From contig NW_004457313.1 of the NCBI RefSeq assembly GCF_000313135.1, forward strand, positions 186,001 to 250,000: 64,000 nucleotides of DNA. The letters run 5' to 3'. A program made the translations under genes and the position numbers. The notes under the pieces were generated by a model. The model ran no database searches and was not told where the DNA came from. It was given only the letters and a program-made list of their open reading frames with translations. Origin of the DNA: Acanthamoeba castellanii str. Neff. Its lineage: Eukaryota; Discosea; Longamoebia; Acanthamoebidae. How positions within the stretch are numbered: the stretch's first letter is position 1; every line of letters starts with the position of its first letter. Positions 35,044-46,248 of the stretch are shown piece by piece.

Positions 35044-37522
35044 ATGGGCTCGGTCTGCATTTTTTCCTTTGTCGTCGGCCGCTGTTTTGAGGAGATGGAG
35101 CAGGGCAAGAAGAGCAGCACAATGGCGGCGGCCATCCCGATCCCCTCGAACTTCGGCAATGTCAGCAATCCCGTTCCGGCCGACTTCTTGGCCTCCCCGA
35201 CGTCCTCGCCCTACACGTCGCCCTCGACCTCTCCCGTGGTTTCTTCTTCGTTCGGCTCCTTCACCGGCGCATCTCCGTTCTCGATGTCGCCTCCGCTTCT
35301 CTCGAATCCGCCGGCCCACTTCGGCAATGGTCTCGGGCTCGGAGTCGGTCAGGGGCTGGAGGGGAGCAATCCTGCTCTCTGGTACCCCTGCGTCGTCTGT
35401 ACCCAGCGCTTCCCGACGCCCCAGCCCCTGCTCGAGCACATGGGCATTTTCCACCATCTGATTATCTCCGATCTTCACCAAATCGCCGAACTGCATACGT
35501 ACGTGCGGCCCCCTCTTCGCTCCCGGCACCAATCTCTCCCACGATTTCTTCCAAATTTTCCAATTCACATCTGATAGAGGAGATTTGCTTTTAATTAATC
35601 TCTGCACTCTTGTTGCGCGTGTAGGTACTTGGAGTATTGGCACAAGAAGCTTTCCGTGGAGCCGCTGGCGCAGTATGCGACGACCATCAACACCCGCATG
35701 ACCGAAAATGGTGACCTCCCCTCCTAAAGCCGCACGCACAGCTGCTCGTCGCGTTCGTGTTTTCCTCCTCTTTACCAACATTCCCCCTGCCTTAGGCGTA
35801 GCCGACGCGCAGCCCTACTACCTGCTCTCCGACATCCTGCCGGAGGACAAGCAACTGCGCACCAAGCTTCAGACCAACCGGCTGGTATCCTGCTCGTCCT
35901 TCTCAACTCAAGTCTTCAGCATTGTGTGCCATCTGGTGCTGATAGAGCCCTTTCCTCCTCCTCCTCCTCCTCGTTTCCGATGTTCAACAGAACAAGATGC
36001 TGGAGCTGCAGACCAAGGAGCGCTCTGAGATCTTCAAGCGGAGGTGTCTGTTCTGCAACAAGATGTGGTACAAGAGGTACGGATCAGCGCTGGCCCGTAA
36101 GTTTGCACAACAAAAGTCAAAATGTTGAAAAAACAAGCTCCTCTTCTTCTCTTCTCGTCCATCAGGGATGACCTCTTCCAGCACATGTTTGCCGAGCACC
36201 ACTTCAACATCGGACGACCGGACAACCTCGTCAACATCCAGGAGCTGTTGGACATCCTCCAGCAGAAGATCGACGCGTACGAACACCACCACACCACATC
36301 ACACCACACCACACCACACACCACACCGACCTACAGTCAACTGCAGTTACTGACACGACGCTGGCTTCTCTTTCGCTCGTCTTCTTCTTCTTAACAGCAT
36401 CAAGTGCATCTACTGCGAGAAGACGTTCAAGAACCACGCTGTTCTCAAGAAGCACATGAGGAAGAAGAAGCACTTCAAGATCAACTCCAAGGACACCGCC
36501 TACGATCGCTTCTACATGATCAACTACCTGGAGCCCGGCAAGGACTGGAAGGCCCTGGAGAAGGAGAAGGACGACGACGAAGACACCGCCTCCATGGGCA
36601 CCATGACCTCCGCCTCGGAAAGCGAGGTCGATGAAACGTACGTGGTCTACTTTTCTTCATAGATTATGTTATCATTGGGACCGAAAGAGGTGGTCGTGTG
36701 CGGCCCAGCCTCACACGGGTGCGTGTTTCATTCCGGGCACAGCTGGGACGATTGGGTGGAGGACGTGCCGAACGACACGGACTGCCTCTTCTGCGACCGC
36801 GTCCTCTCGTCGCCTCCGATCTGTATGGACCACATGGCCAGCGAGCACGGCTTTGACTTCCGGGCTCTCAAGAAGGAGTGGTGTACGTGCTCCTTTCCAC
36901 ACACCACACACGACACACACACACACGACACACACACAATAGAGCAGAAGAAATGACGTTGGTTCTGTGTTATGCAGCGCTGGACTTCTATGACAGCGTG
37001 AAGCTGGTCAACTACATCCGTCGCCAGGTCGAGGAGAAGGCGTGCGTCAAGTGCGGCGAGAAGCAGGGATCCAGCAAGGACCTCCTCGACCACATGCAGA
37101 AGGAGAACCACTTTGCGCCCACCAGGGATGCCGAGTTCTGGAAGAACCCACAGTACGTACCCACCACCACCACCTCACCACCTCACTAGACGCCGTCTCG
37201 CCTTTGTCTGCTGCGGCTCACACGGTTGGCCCTGCCTGATGATGCCTGCAGGTACTTGATTCCGGCCAAGGAGAACGATGCGTTCCTGCAGGGTCTGGAC
37301 GACGGCCTCGAGGACGAGGATGATGACGAAGACGATGACGAGATGTTCCAGCAGCAGCAGCACCGCCGGCGCTTCGGCGAGCAGAGCATGGTGAACGACG
37401 TCATGGGCAAGGGCAAGACGAAGGAGGAGGACGAGGAGAAGAAGCTCGACGCCGTCGTGCGCGACCTCAGCCAGCAGAAGCTCAAGGACGACGAAAGCAA
37501 GTTCCTCGACGCTGACGAGTAA
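35044..37522 (+). CDS. ZNF277: C2H2 zinc finger protein, ZNF277 family
   Basis: The first in-frame ATG is at 35044, but the conserved-looking start may be the later MEQGKKSS at 35095. After a Ser/Pro-rich region come five C2H2-type fingers: CVVCTQRFPTPQPLLEHM, CLFCNKMWYK...LFQHMFAEHH, CIYCEKTFKNHAVLKKHM, CLFCDRVLSSPPICMDHM and CVKCGEKQGSSKDLLDHM. Between them are the family-specific YYLLSDILPEDKQLRTKLQ, HFNIGRPDNLVNIQELLDIL, DFYDSVKLVNYIRRQVEEK and EFWKNPQYLIPAKENDAFLQ. Finger spacing and these linkers identify ZNF277, an orthologue group conserved from protists to animals. The human protein has been tied to Polycomb recruitment and to ribosomal protein uS5. The C-terminus is acidic and Gln-rich, ending FLDADE at 37522. 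About eight introns. Confidence 0.9.
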
Positions 37523-37625
37523 AGCAGGCCACGATGGCTCTGAGCGAGAGTTCTGCACACCACCTTCTTCTTGCCTCTCGGATACCATCATCGAACAGCT
37601 GCAAATACGAACAAGAAGAAAGAAG

Positions 37626-38352
37626 TTAGGCAGACTCCTTTGTTTTCTTCTTCTTCTCTTTCTTCACTTTCTTCACTTTGCTGCTCTCTTCATCTTTGTC
37701 CTTCTTCGTCTTTTCTTTCTTCTTCTTGCGCTCGCCGGCGTCCTTCGACGGAGCCACCTCCCTGCTCTTGCGCTTCTCGCTGCTGCCGCTGGCGCTCTCC
37801 TCCCTCTTCTTCCGGCTGGGCCGCTTCACCCCGAACGAGGAGAACTCGAGTGCCGGCAGGTCGTCTCGCTCGTTCTTGAACTCGCAACGGTCGATGCGCG
37901 ACTTGGGCGATCCCTCCTCCTGCAACCACTTGCGCCTGCACCACCACCCCGTGGGCCGTAGTACATGTGGGTGATGAGCAGCGGACTTGACTGTTGAGGG
38001 AGTGTGGAGGAGCTCGAGGCTCGAGTGCGTACAGGGTCTGCAGTGCGGCGGGGTCGCCCTGGGCCTGGCCCACGACCGTGCCCTCGGGCGTGTTCATGAC
38101 CCAACCGACCAGGCCCAGCTCTTTGGCCTTCTCCTCGGTGTGCTTTCTGGCACCAGGCACCACATCAGTTTGATGCACCACAGTGGCAGCGTGGGGGGGG
38201 GTGAGTACCTGAAGAACACGCCTGGAGGTGGGCACAGCGAAGAGAGTGCCAGAGTCAGTGCGTGAGCGACAGCAGGGCTGCTGCACTACTATGCAGGGAA
38301 CGAACCTTGCACCTTGCCGAACACCTCGAAGTCGAATCCAGAGTGCACCATC
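37626..38352 (-). CDS. Acylphosphatase with a long lysine-rich C-terminal tail
   Basis: Four exons join cleanly. Exon 1 starts at 38352 (MVHSGFDFEVFGKVQG). A tiny 13-base exon encodes GVFFR, followed by KHTEEKAKELGLVGWVMNTP and EGTVVGQAQGDPAALQTL, then RKWLQEEGSPKSRIDRCEF. The catalytic Arg (in VFFR) and Asn (in WVMNT) are both present, as is the substrate loop GKVQGVFF. The enzyme hydrolyses acyl phosphates such as carbamoyl or acetyl phosphate. The ordinary protein is about 98 residues and ends near FSSFGVKR. Here a further ~60 residues of SRKKREESASGSSEKRK and KKKKEKTKKDKDEESSK type follow, with the stop at 37626. This basic tail looks like a nuclear or nucleic-acid-binding extension (inferred). 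Confidence 0.9.
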
Positions 38353-38474
38353 TTCGTCTTGTGCGCAAAAAATAAATGAATAAATGAAGAAACGAATAAA
38401 CAAAAAGGATTAAAAATGGACATTTTATTAACCGGAGCTCGGCCGTCTTCTGCATCCAGGGCGGCTTGCAGTCT

Positions 38475-39862
38475 TTACTGGAGGGGAGAGAAGTCGGTGG
38501 GCGTCAGGATGCGCGAGTCCATGGTTTGGATCAGAGGGTGCGTCAGCTCCACGATCTCAGACCTGGCCAGCCACAACGCAACACACACCCCACACACGAC
38601 CAACAAAGCGTAAATAAGGGTGACGGGGCAAAGCAACCGCCAAAGACTAGAGAGGGGGGGGGACGAGTGGGGTTCCGTTACCAGCCGGGCTCGTCCCAGA
38701 CAGCTTCACGCAGCTGCCTCCTCTGGTCCATGTCGTCGTAGCGCCTGCATCGTTTTGCGATAGGCCCGATAAGTCAGGCGCAACGGAAAAGGGGGGCAAA
38801 ATGGGGCGTACCAGAGGTGGTGGACGGTGTTGAGGTGGCCGATCTCGGTGTACCAGGCGGCGACGGGCTGGACGTACTTGGATCGGTGCTTGAGGCCCTG
38901 CTCCCAGTAGTCGCCCCAGACCCAAACGGCGCCGGGGATCAGGCGGTACGTCCTGCATTTGCGTGCGGTCGCGTTTGTGGTGAGTGTGATGGTCGTAAGG
39001 GTCGCAACGGCGAGGAAACATGTGTGGAATGATGGGGTGGGGACCTGAGCTCATAGATGCCGCCCTTGGTCTGGGAATAGTTGAGGGGCCAGAAGGGGAA
39101 CTGGAGGATGATCGAATACTTCTGGTGCTGCAGCATGGGCTTCACCGTCCTGCGGGTCGAGCCGAGATCGATTAGCGCGTGTCATGTGTGTGTGTGTGTG
39201 TGTACGTGTCGTGTCGTGTCGTACTTGGTGTACTCCTCCCAGGCGGGGTTGTTGGCGAGGTTCTCGGTGGCCTGCTCGCGGTGCTTGTAGCTCTCCCACT
39301 GCCAGATTTGCATCACCTCGTTGGTGCACTCGCCCAGCGTCACATTGAAGTAGCCGATCAGCTTGGCGCCTGCACCCACACCATTACACGCCCATGACGC
39401 GAGTGAGTCGTGTGCATGTTCAACTACGTTGCGCGTTTGTGGTTGTGCAGTGGGGGGGAGGGCACCTTCTTTGGTCTTGTGGGCCAGGGCCTTCTCGGAC
39501 ACCTGCACGAACTCTTTGAGGTGGCCAGGGTTGATGGTGAGCACCCTGAGCTCATGCACGTGCGGGTCCTCAACAGGCTGCACGCCAATTACACCCAATT
39601 AACGACGATTAACGACAATCCATTGAAGTGAGTAAAATCCATTTCGAGAAGGCAACAGTTGTGCTGGCTTGACAAGAAAGAACAAAGGGGTTGGTACCGT
39701 GGTGGTGGCCTCAGTCTTCTTGGAGGTGACGATGGAGTGGCGCGCGTTGGTGAGGGATTGCCAGATGGCCTGCGAGGGGGGCGTGGCCGAGGCAAAAGAG
39801 CGCGAGGCAGACGCCATCAGTGGGCTACCACGCCCCAGCGCAATCGAACTGGTTCTTCTCAT
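38475..39862 (-). CDS. NIPSNAP family protein, mitochondrial
   Basis: Starts at 39862 (MRRTSSIALGRGSPLMASAS), an Arg/Ser/Ala-rich presequence typical of mitochondrial import. NIPSNAP domain pieces follow in successive exons: VHELRVLTINPGHLKEFVQV, KLIGYFNVTLGECTNEVMQI, WQWESYKHREQATENLANNP, LNYSQTKGGIYELRTYRLIP, HRSKYVQPVAAWYTEIGHLN, DDMDQRRQLREAVWDEPGW and MDSRILTPTDFSPL with stop at 38475. The E-L-R-x-(Y/L)-x-(I/L)-x-P-G pattern occurs twice, as in the duplicated ferredoxin-like fold of NIPSNAPs. Animal members sit in the matrix or on the outer membrane and signal mitophagy; a matrix role here is unknown. Confidence 0.88.
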
Positions 39863-40097
39863 AATCTCTAAAGCCAGCTGTTGCAAGATCAATGGATGAA
39901 TGGTTGTTGGTGGCCGTCACAGAAACCGAAAAAGTTGTTTTTTCATTTTTCGTTTCTGATTATTGGTTGGTCATCAATTTATTTATATTTCTTTTTTACA
40001 TCACCGGGTCGCGCGAGACGAACAGCAGAGGTGAAGGGGAAGTCCCCTTGTCACGTGTTCATCTTTCGTTGCTTGTGTACGTTGGGGCGAAGTTGGT

Positions 40098-40381
40098 TCA
40101 AGGAAGGTCAGTGAGCGACTTCTTTGGCGGCAAGTTTTCGTACTGCACGACCTTCTTGCCCTCGGCCGTCTTGACCTGCTTGCCCCCGGCTGAGCTCGTC
40201 ACGTTCCTGTCCGACCAAGTGGCCGCCTTGCGCGTCGCACAAGATGACGTCAACAACAGCCACAAGCCACAGAAAGAGCTCGCGAAGATGACCTCACCTT
40301 TTGGATCTTCTTGGCCTTGATAACGGGCTTCTCCTCGGGCTTGGCCAGGTCCTCAAACTTGTTCTTCAACGATGACGCCAT
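40098..40381 (-). CDS. Small hydrophilic protein of unknown function
   Basis: Two exons encode about 70 residues. The first starts at 40381 (MASSLKNKFEDLAKPEEKP) and ends AKKIQK with a GTGAGG donor; the second gives AATWSDRNVTSS, then AGGKQVKTAEGKKVVQYENL and PPKKSLTDLP, with stop at 40098. The product is basic, lacks hydrophobic segments and has no domain I recognise. The codon use and clean GT-AG intron argue that it is real. It starts 148 bp from the secreted-protein gene on the opposite strand. Confidence 0.6.
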
Positions 40382-40529
40382 CTTTCTCACTTGCTGCTGT
40401 CCTGCGCTCTCTCTCTTGGCTTTTTTGTTTTCGTGTGCCGGTTGCTCCAATCCTGGTCTCGCGACACGGCTGTAAATTTTATTTGTGGCTTTTTATTTAT
40501 TTTATTTTATTTTAAGTTCACGATAGCCA

Positions 40530-43500
40530 ATGCCGAGGTCTGGGGTTGTGACGCTTCTGGTTGTGGTGGCGGTGCTGCTTCATGGGGTGGTGGGTCCCAC
40601 CGTCGTGGTTGATGCAGCGGCTGAGGTCTCGAGTGGGCCGGTAGACCCGCTCGTGGGGAAAGTCCTGGCGGCGATGCAGGCCGAGCAGGTGCAGCGCTCG
40701 CTGCCCTTTCAACCGTTTCCGCTCCAGTGGAGGGTCGACCAGGGCCTCTACCGCTCCGAAATTCACCTCAACTTCGTCGGTCAAGGTAGTGCTCCCCACC
40801 TCCCCGGCCTTCGTTCTTTTCGTCTTCGTATTCGTCTTCATTTCAGTTTTTTTACATTTTTGTTGGTGCGCACCACGAGGTTGGTGGGAGGACGAGTCGA
40901 ACACGCTGCTTCGGCGCAACTTTGCGATCCCCGATTCCAATATGTTCGTGACCACCTTCATCCTGTCCGCCCTGCTCGAGGTACATTCACCCACCCACCC
41001 ACATTGTGAGACGGTACCTCAGTTCAACCTTTTAAACCATCATCCATTGTCGTGTGCTATGACCACCCGCGTGAACCAGGCGGCATCGTTGGACGCCATC
41101 GAGTTGGCGCCCGATGACCAGTCGTTCCACCTGGCCCTCGATGCCGTGCTGTCGTTCAAGGACAAGAACCGACCCGCCGGTACCATCACACACACGCCTC
41201 TCACACACACGCTCGTCGTAGCCACTTGACCGCCTCTGCTCAGCTCCGATCTGACCCCTAAACGGCCGCTTTTGCGCCGCTGGCTGCAGGCGTGCCCGTC
41301 TATTCGTTCTGGCCGCAGGAGAAGATCAACGGCACCTGGGCCGCCAACCCGGTGAACCTCGTCGCCCCCTCCCAGTACTACGGTAAAGCCCCCCCCCCGG
41401 AGCCCAATGCCGGTGAGACCCTCTCTTTTCTTGTTGTCGGCTCTGACAGTCGTGCTTCTTCCGTAGATTCTCTGACCGAGTTCGTTGCCGAGATCTTCAA
41501 ATCGGTGGGCCTCGAAGGCTTTTACGAGGAGTGCGTCTCGTGCCCGCCTCACGTTTCCTTCCGATCATGCCATGACCAATTGCAATGCTGTGTGTCGTGC
41601 GTGTCGTGTCGTGTTGCGTGCGTGCGGTGTGCTGCAGGATCGAATTTGCGGCTGTGGTGCTGGAGGGCTATATCAAGGCCTACCACATTCCGGCCGACCT
41701 GGACGACTCCTCCGTCAACATGGCCCTGGGCGGCATGCTCGCCGCGCAGCGCGACAAGTTCCCGCAGGCCTACGCCAAGTGGGAGGCCGTCAACTCCAAC
41801 GTCACCGGCCTCTTCGAGCTCATCAACAAGGTCCGTACCTAATGGCGTACCACCAATTCCCCTCGCGCGCACATGCACTCACGCGAGCGATGATTGTCAC
41901 ACACCGTATCGCCAGTACGCGTATCGGCCCTTCGTGTCGAATGGACAGTTCACGGACCTGATCGACCCTCGCTCGTACTACTTCATGCACCCGTTCCTGG
42001 CCCAGCTCTCGCAGCCCTCCCTCGCGCTCGGCTGCACTTGGCTCATGGTACCGCGCCGTATTTTTCTCTGTCACCGTCGCGCCCGAGCGAGACTTCATTC
42101 TCCTTCGTTCTTCTTCGTTCTTTTTTTTTGCGATCTGACGCTCGGAGTGATGGGTCGGCGACACAGGACCTGGTGGGCGACAACAAGACGTCGGGCGTCG
42201 TGGGCATGCCGTTCCACGTCAACAACGTCGACATGACGGTCATCTCCAACTTCCTGTATGGCACCTCGCAGGCGGTGCTCGAGGAACTCAACGGCGGGGC
42301 CGCGAAGCAGTACTTCATCAGCCACCCCGACTTCCAGCAGGTTTACGAAAACTCGGCCCAGGCCATAAGGTTTGGCGCGCCTCTGCACCTCCGCATGCGC
42401 ACCACCGCACACGCACGCACACGCACCACCGCACACGCGCATTCAGCTAAACACTGCTGTCTCGGGAATCCAGTTGGGCGATTGAAACGGGCGCTGCGGC
42501 GGCCCGGCCTGACATCTCGCTGCTCTACTACCCGTCGATCTACGACTTTTTGTGGATGGCCGCCCGCACGGCGCGCTACCTCAACGCCAAAGGAAGCGCC
42601 ACGGTGCGAATCGTGAGCGTGTGCGTGCGTGCGGGCGTGTGCGAATGGAAGAAGCTCACACAGTTCACGGGGGTGTTTCCCAGAATGCCATTCCCACTCT
42701 GGCGAGGGCGAAGGACCGACTGACGGCGGCGTTGAAGGACGCGGGCACGCAGCAGATTCTGGCCTCTGCCCACTACGACTCCGTCGGCGCCTACTGGTAC
42801 GCACCAGTTCGACCGGTCGCTCCTCGCCTCTCGGGCTGACTCTAGCGAGTCTCGCTAATCACACTGCCTTTCGTTGCGAAACATGAACAGGGACGACTTC
42901 CTCGGTGACTACGGCCAAGTGGAGCGCGGAGAGGACCGCCTCTTCAGCACCGCGCTCGCCATCAACATGCTCATCGACGTGTGGAGCGTGCCCTCCACGT
43001 ACGCTCTTGCTCCGCGGCCAGTCCGCTCGTTTTACATCGACTGCAGGTGGTGTGTTCTCATAGTTTATGGTTGCGGGCGCGCCCACGTCTTGGGGGGGGC
43101 AGTAACGGCTCCGGCTGCAAGCTGCAATGGGCCAGGGATGTGCCGGAGACTATCGCGCCGCTGGTGAGCGGCGGCATTGCCTATCTGCGTCGGTACCTGC
43201 TCTCCGGCGAATTCGAGCTCGGCAACGCCTTCTTCTCGGGGTCCATGAAGGTTTGCGTCGCACACATGCACACGCACGCACGCACACACGAACACACGCA
43301 CGCACAATCGCACAATCGCACACGCACACGCCTGATGTGGAGTCTGTGTGTCATCAGGGAGACACCACAGCGCCATGGAGCTACCCGGCCACCTACTCCC
43401 ATCTCCGGTGCGTTCACAGCCCAGCACGCGTGCTCACACACGGTGTGCGCCAACTCACTTACGTCGTGCGCTGGTTCCTCAGGAACGGGACGGCGCTCGA

Positions 43501-43845
43501 CCCGATCACTGGCGCGTTGCCCGACGACGCCCAGGACTGGTTCAACCTGGTGTACGGCATGAAGGGCGTGGTGCCGGACAGCACCTACCGGAAGATGACT
43601 GACCTCAAGTGGTGGGGCAATTCGACCCCGAAGCAGTTCTTGGGTACGCTTGGCACTCTCCTCGTGTCGTGTCGTGCGTCGTGTGGTGTTGTGAAGCTCA
43701 CGTGTTCTGTGTTGCTCCGATTTCTGAAGGTTTCAACGCCCCCGGCTCGGCGTGGCCGTACTGGTCGTCACCCGCGATGACCTACGCCATGTCGCTCATC
43801 GCCCTGGCCAACTTCCAAGCCCTCCAGCAGTGCCCCATCTCCTGA
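40530..43845 (+). CDS. Secreted protein of unknown family
   Basis: Starts at 40530 (MPRSGVVTLLVVVAVLLHGV), a clear signal peptide ending near VVVDAAA. About 15 exons follow with good phases: YRSEIHLNFVGQ, TLLRRNFAIPDSNMFVTTFI, LDAIELAPDDQSFHLALDAV, GVPVYSFWPQEKINGTWAAN, EFAAVVLEGYIKAYHIPADL, TSGVVGMPFHVNNVDMTVIS, TGAAAARPDISLLYYPSIYD, GDYGQVERGEDRLFSTALAI, SGGIAYLRRYLLSGEFELGN, and the end AMTYAMSLIALANFQALQQC with stop at 43845. Several N-glycosylation sequons are present (NGT, NVT, NKT, NST). There is no second membrane span. I do not recognise the family; the helical, Tyr-rich, ordered sequence suggests a globular extracellular or lysosomal protein, perhaps an enzyme. Confidence 0.75.
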
Positions 43846-43993
43846 CCCAAGCCCTTGCCACCAACAAATAGCATTAATCAATTAAATCTCGATATTCATA
43901 ATTTTACAGCTGATCAGGGCCAATCAATAACGTGAACATTTTGACAGTGTGATGTTGCAGATGTTGTTCGTAGTTTATTTATTTATTCGATAT

Positions 43994-46058
43994 TCACAGG
44001 ACTGGTGCACCCAGCACCTCCGGCGGGGCATGGTCGGGCAGGTTGAGCACGGGACACGTCGCCACGGCGTTCTGGAGGCTTTGGTGAGCGTCGGCCATCG
44101 TAGGGGGCATGTCGCCGGCGTCGCCGTCCACGAAACCGGGCTTGCGGCTGGCCTCCTCTTCGCAGAGGGCGACAAAGTCGGACTTGGCGCGCTCGAGCTC
44201 GGGGTAGTGGTCCAGCGCAAAGTCGCGCAGCTTGCCCCTCGTCAACACCGTGCAGAACCTGAAGTGAATGCACACACACACGACACACAACACGTTACCA
44301 ACACACGACACGCAACAAAAAAGAAGGATATGGAGGCCGCACATCTCCAAGGCATCGGCAAAGGCTGATTCGGCCGCGGAGGTGTCGTTGGGGGCGAGAC
44401 GTCGCTCCAAAGCGAGGGTCATCACCTCCTCGCGGATGAGCTTGAGCTTTGACTCGTGTCGCAGATTGTTGAACACGTCCATCGACAACACGTGATTTCT
44501 GTTCACACATCCATCAAAAAATACAGCTGTTAGCCTTGAGAGAAACCATCACGTGCCAAGCGAAGAGCTCGATACTCACCTCTGGAGCTCTTCGTAGACT
44601 GGGAGTTCGCCGCGGGCCACCACCCGATGGTAGGCTTGGTGCTGGTGCGAAAACTCCTGTGTCGCACACACCGCACACGCACAGGGACAGTTTCAGAATT
44701 GGGCATTGATCGGGTGGAGTCATGGGTACCCGGCCAGAACGGGAGGTGCTGGTGTCAAAATCGAGATGCATGCCGGGCACGCCCATCCTCTCTTCGGTTT
44801 CTCGGTACCGCCGCTGGAGGAACTCGAGAGTCTCCTCCGACCTGTTACGAGCGCACGGTCGGGTGAGCACCACACGCCAGCAGCTTTCATTCGGCGATGA
44901 ATCACACAGCACCAAGGGAGGCTGAGGTGAGTTGGTACCTCTGGCTCTCGTCAAATTTGGCCCCGGCCTTCTGTTCGAGCTTCTTTCGCAGGGCGTGGAG
45001 GTCGTGAACGTGCTTGTGCCAGGAGTCCCCGGGCCAATGGATGTGCGACCGCTTGATGGCCTCCAAGAGCTCCAAGGGCGCCACCATCGCCCTGCCCCCG
45101 CCGGGGAACGGCTTCACCGCCGTTATGCGTTCCTTGTGCGAAATCAAAAAGTTGGCCACCAGGTCTGCACCACATCAGAAGAAAATAGTGAGCTACGGTC
45201 ACAGCCACGGGTGAGTTGGTGGCGCAGGCTTACCGAACAGGAGGCAGTTGCTGGACGGTTGCATTTGTACGGCACGGTCGTAGAGGTACTTGGCGCACAG
45301 ATCGAAGTGGAGCACCTGCTGGTCGATCACGCAGTCCACCCGCCACGTCTTGGCCAGGGTGTGGGGCTGCCCGGGTGGTCGCTTGGGCAGCGCCGCCTCG
45401 GGCAGTCGGGGGTTGGGCAGCACGTACTCGTACAGCTTCAGTTTCTGCACAATTTGTTCACACCGACCGACAAGCAATGAGAATCATCACCACGCGCACG
45501 TTCAACCGGTGCCTAGCCACATGTGTGCATACGCTCTCGGGCTTCGTCATGGTGATGTGGTTGATGGCCAGCCAGTTCTCGAGTGCCCACGGCAGGATGA
45601 CCAGGTTCCAATCGTCCGGCGTCCGCATCGTGTCCTGCAGCAAATGCACCGTAGGCAGACTATCAGGATGGAAGCGGCGTTCGAAACAGGGTGGCTCGTG
45701 CACGTACGGGATCCCAGTAGTAGGCGGCTCGCGAGCCGATGAGGATGGCAGAGGGGAACTTGACGTGGGTCGGCTTGAACTCGTTGATGAGCGTGCCGAG
45801 AAAGGTGAGCACCTCGTCATAGCCCTCCGCCACGAGGCACGCTCCGGCCCTCTTCCTCTTCTTCTTGTTGCCATGCTTCGCTTCGTGCCTCTTTTCCTTC
45901 TTGGATGGCTGCTCCTCGTGTTCCCTTCCTCCGGCGTCGTTCCCCATCTCGCGGGCCTTTTTGGTCATACCCGGACCAGTTCCATCATGATCCGACACGG
46001 CAGACCGTGCATCTACCTTCGTTCCCTCCTCGGTGCAGGACGAAAGCGTCCTTTTCAT
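43994..46058 (-). CDS. Unknown protein with GSRA motif (possible nucleotidyltransferase-like fold)
   Basis: Starts at 46058 (MKRTLSSCTEEGTKVDARSA) with a basic, disordered ~75 residues (KKEKRHEAKHGNKKKRKR). A folded region follows: YDEVLTFLGTLINEFKPTHV, then AILIGSRAAYYWDP, and after an intron RTPDDWNLVILPWALENWL. Later exons read KTWRVDCVIDQQVLHFDLCA, DLVANFLISHKERITAVKPF, SHIHWPGDSWHKHVHDLHAL, ETLEFLQRRYRETEERM, FNNLRHESKLKLIREEVMTL and LRDFALDHYPELERAKSDFV. Stop at 43994. The G-S-R-A followed by D-D-W resembles the G-S-x-A...D-x-D layout of nucleotidyltransferases, but the second Asp is replaced, so the match is only suggestive. I cannot name the family; a protein shared with amoebal giant viruses is possible and untested. 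Confidence 0.6.
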
Positions 46059-46248
46059 CTTTCGTTTAGGGCCAGTCTGTTCCTCTACTTCGTCCCGCAG
46101 GTGCTCCTCTGCGGTTGGGCGGCACTGATTTGGGCAGCAAGCGCAAATTTCGTTGGATTGGCGCGTGTTCACACATGCCCTCCACCAATCGCATAAATAG
46201 AGCGAAAATGTGACATTTCTTGAATACCAAGAGAAGGTGGGCGGAAGA

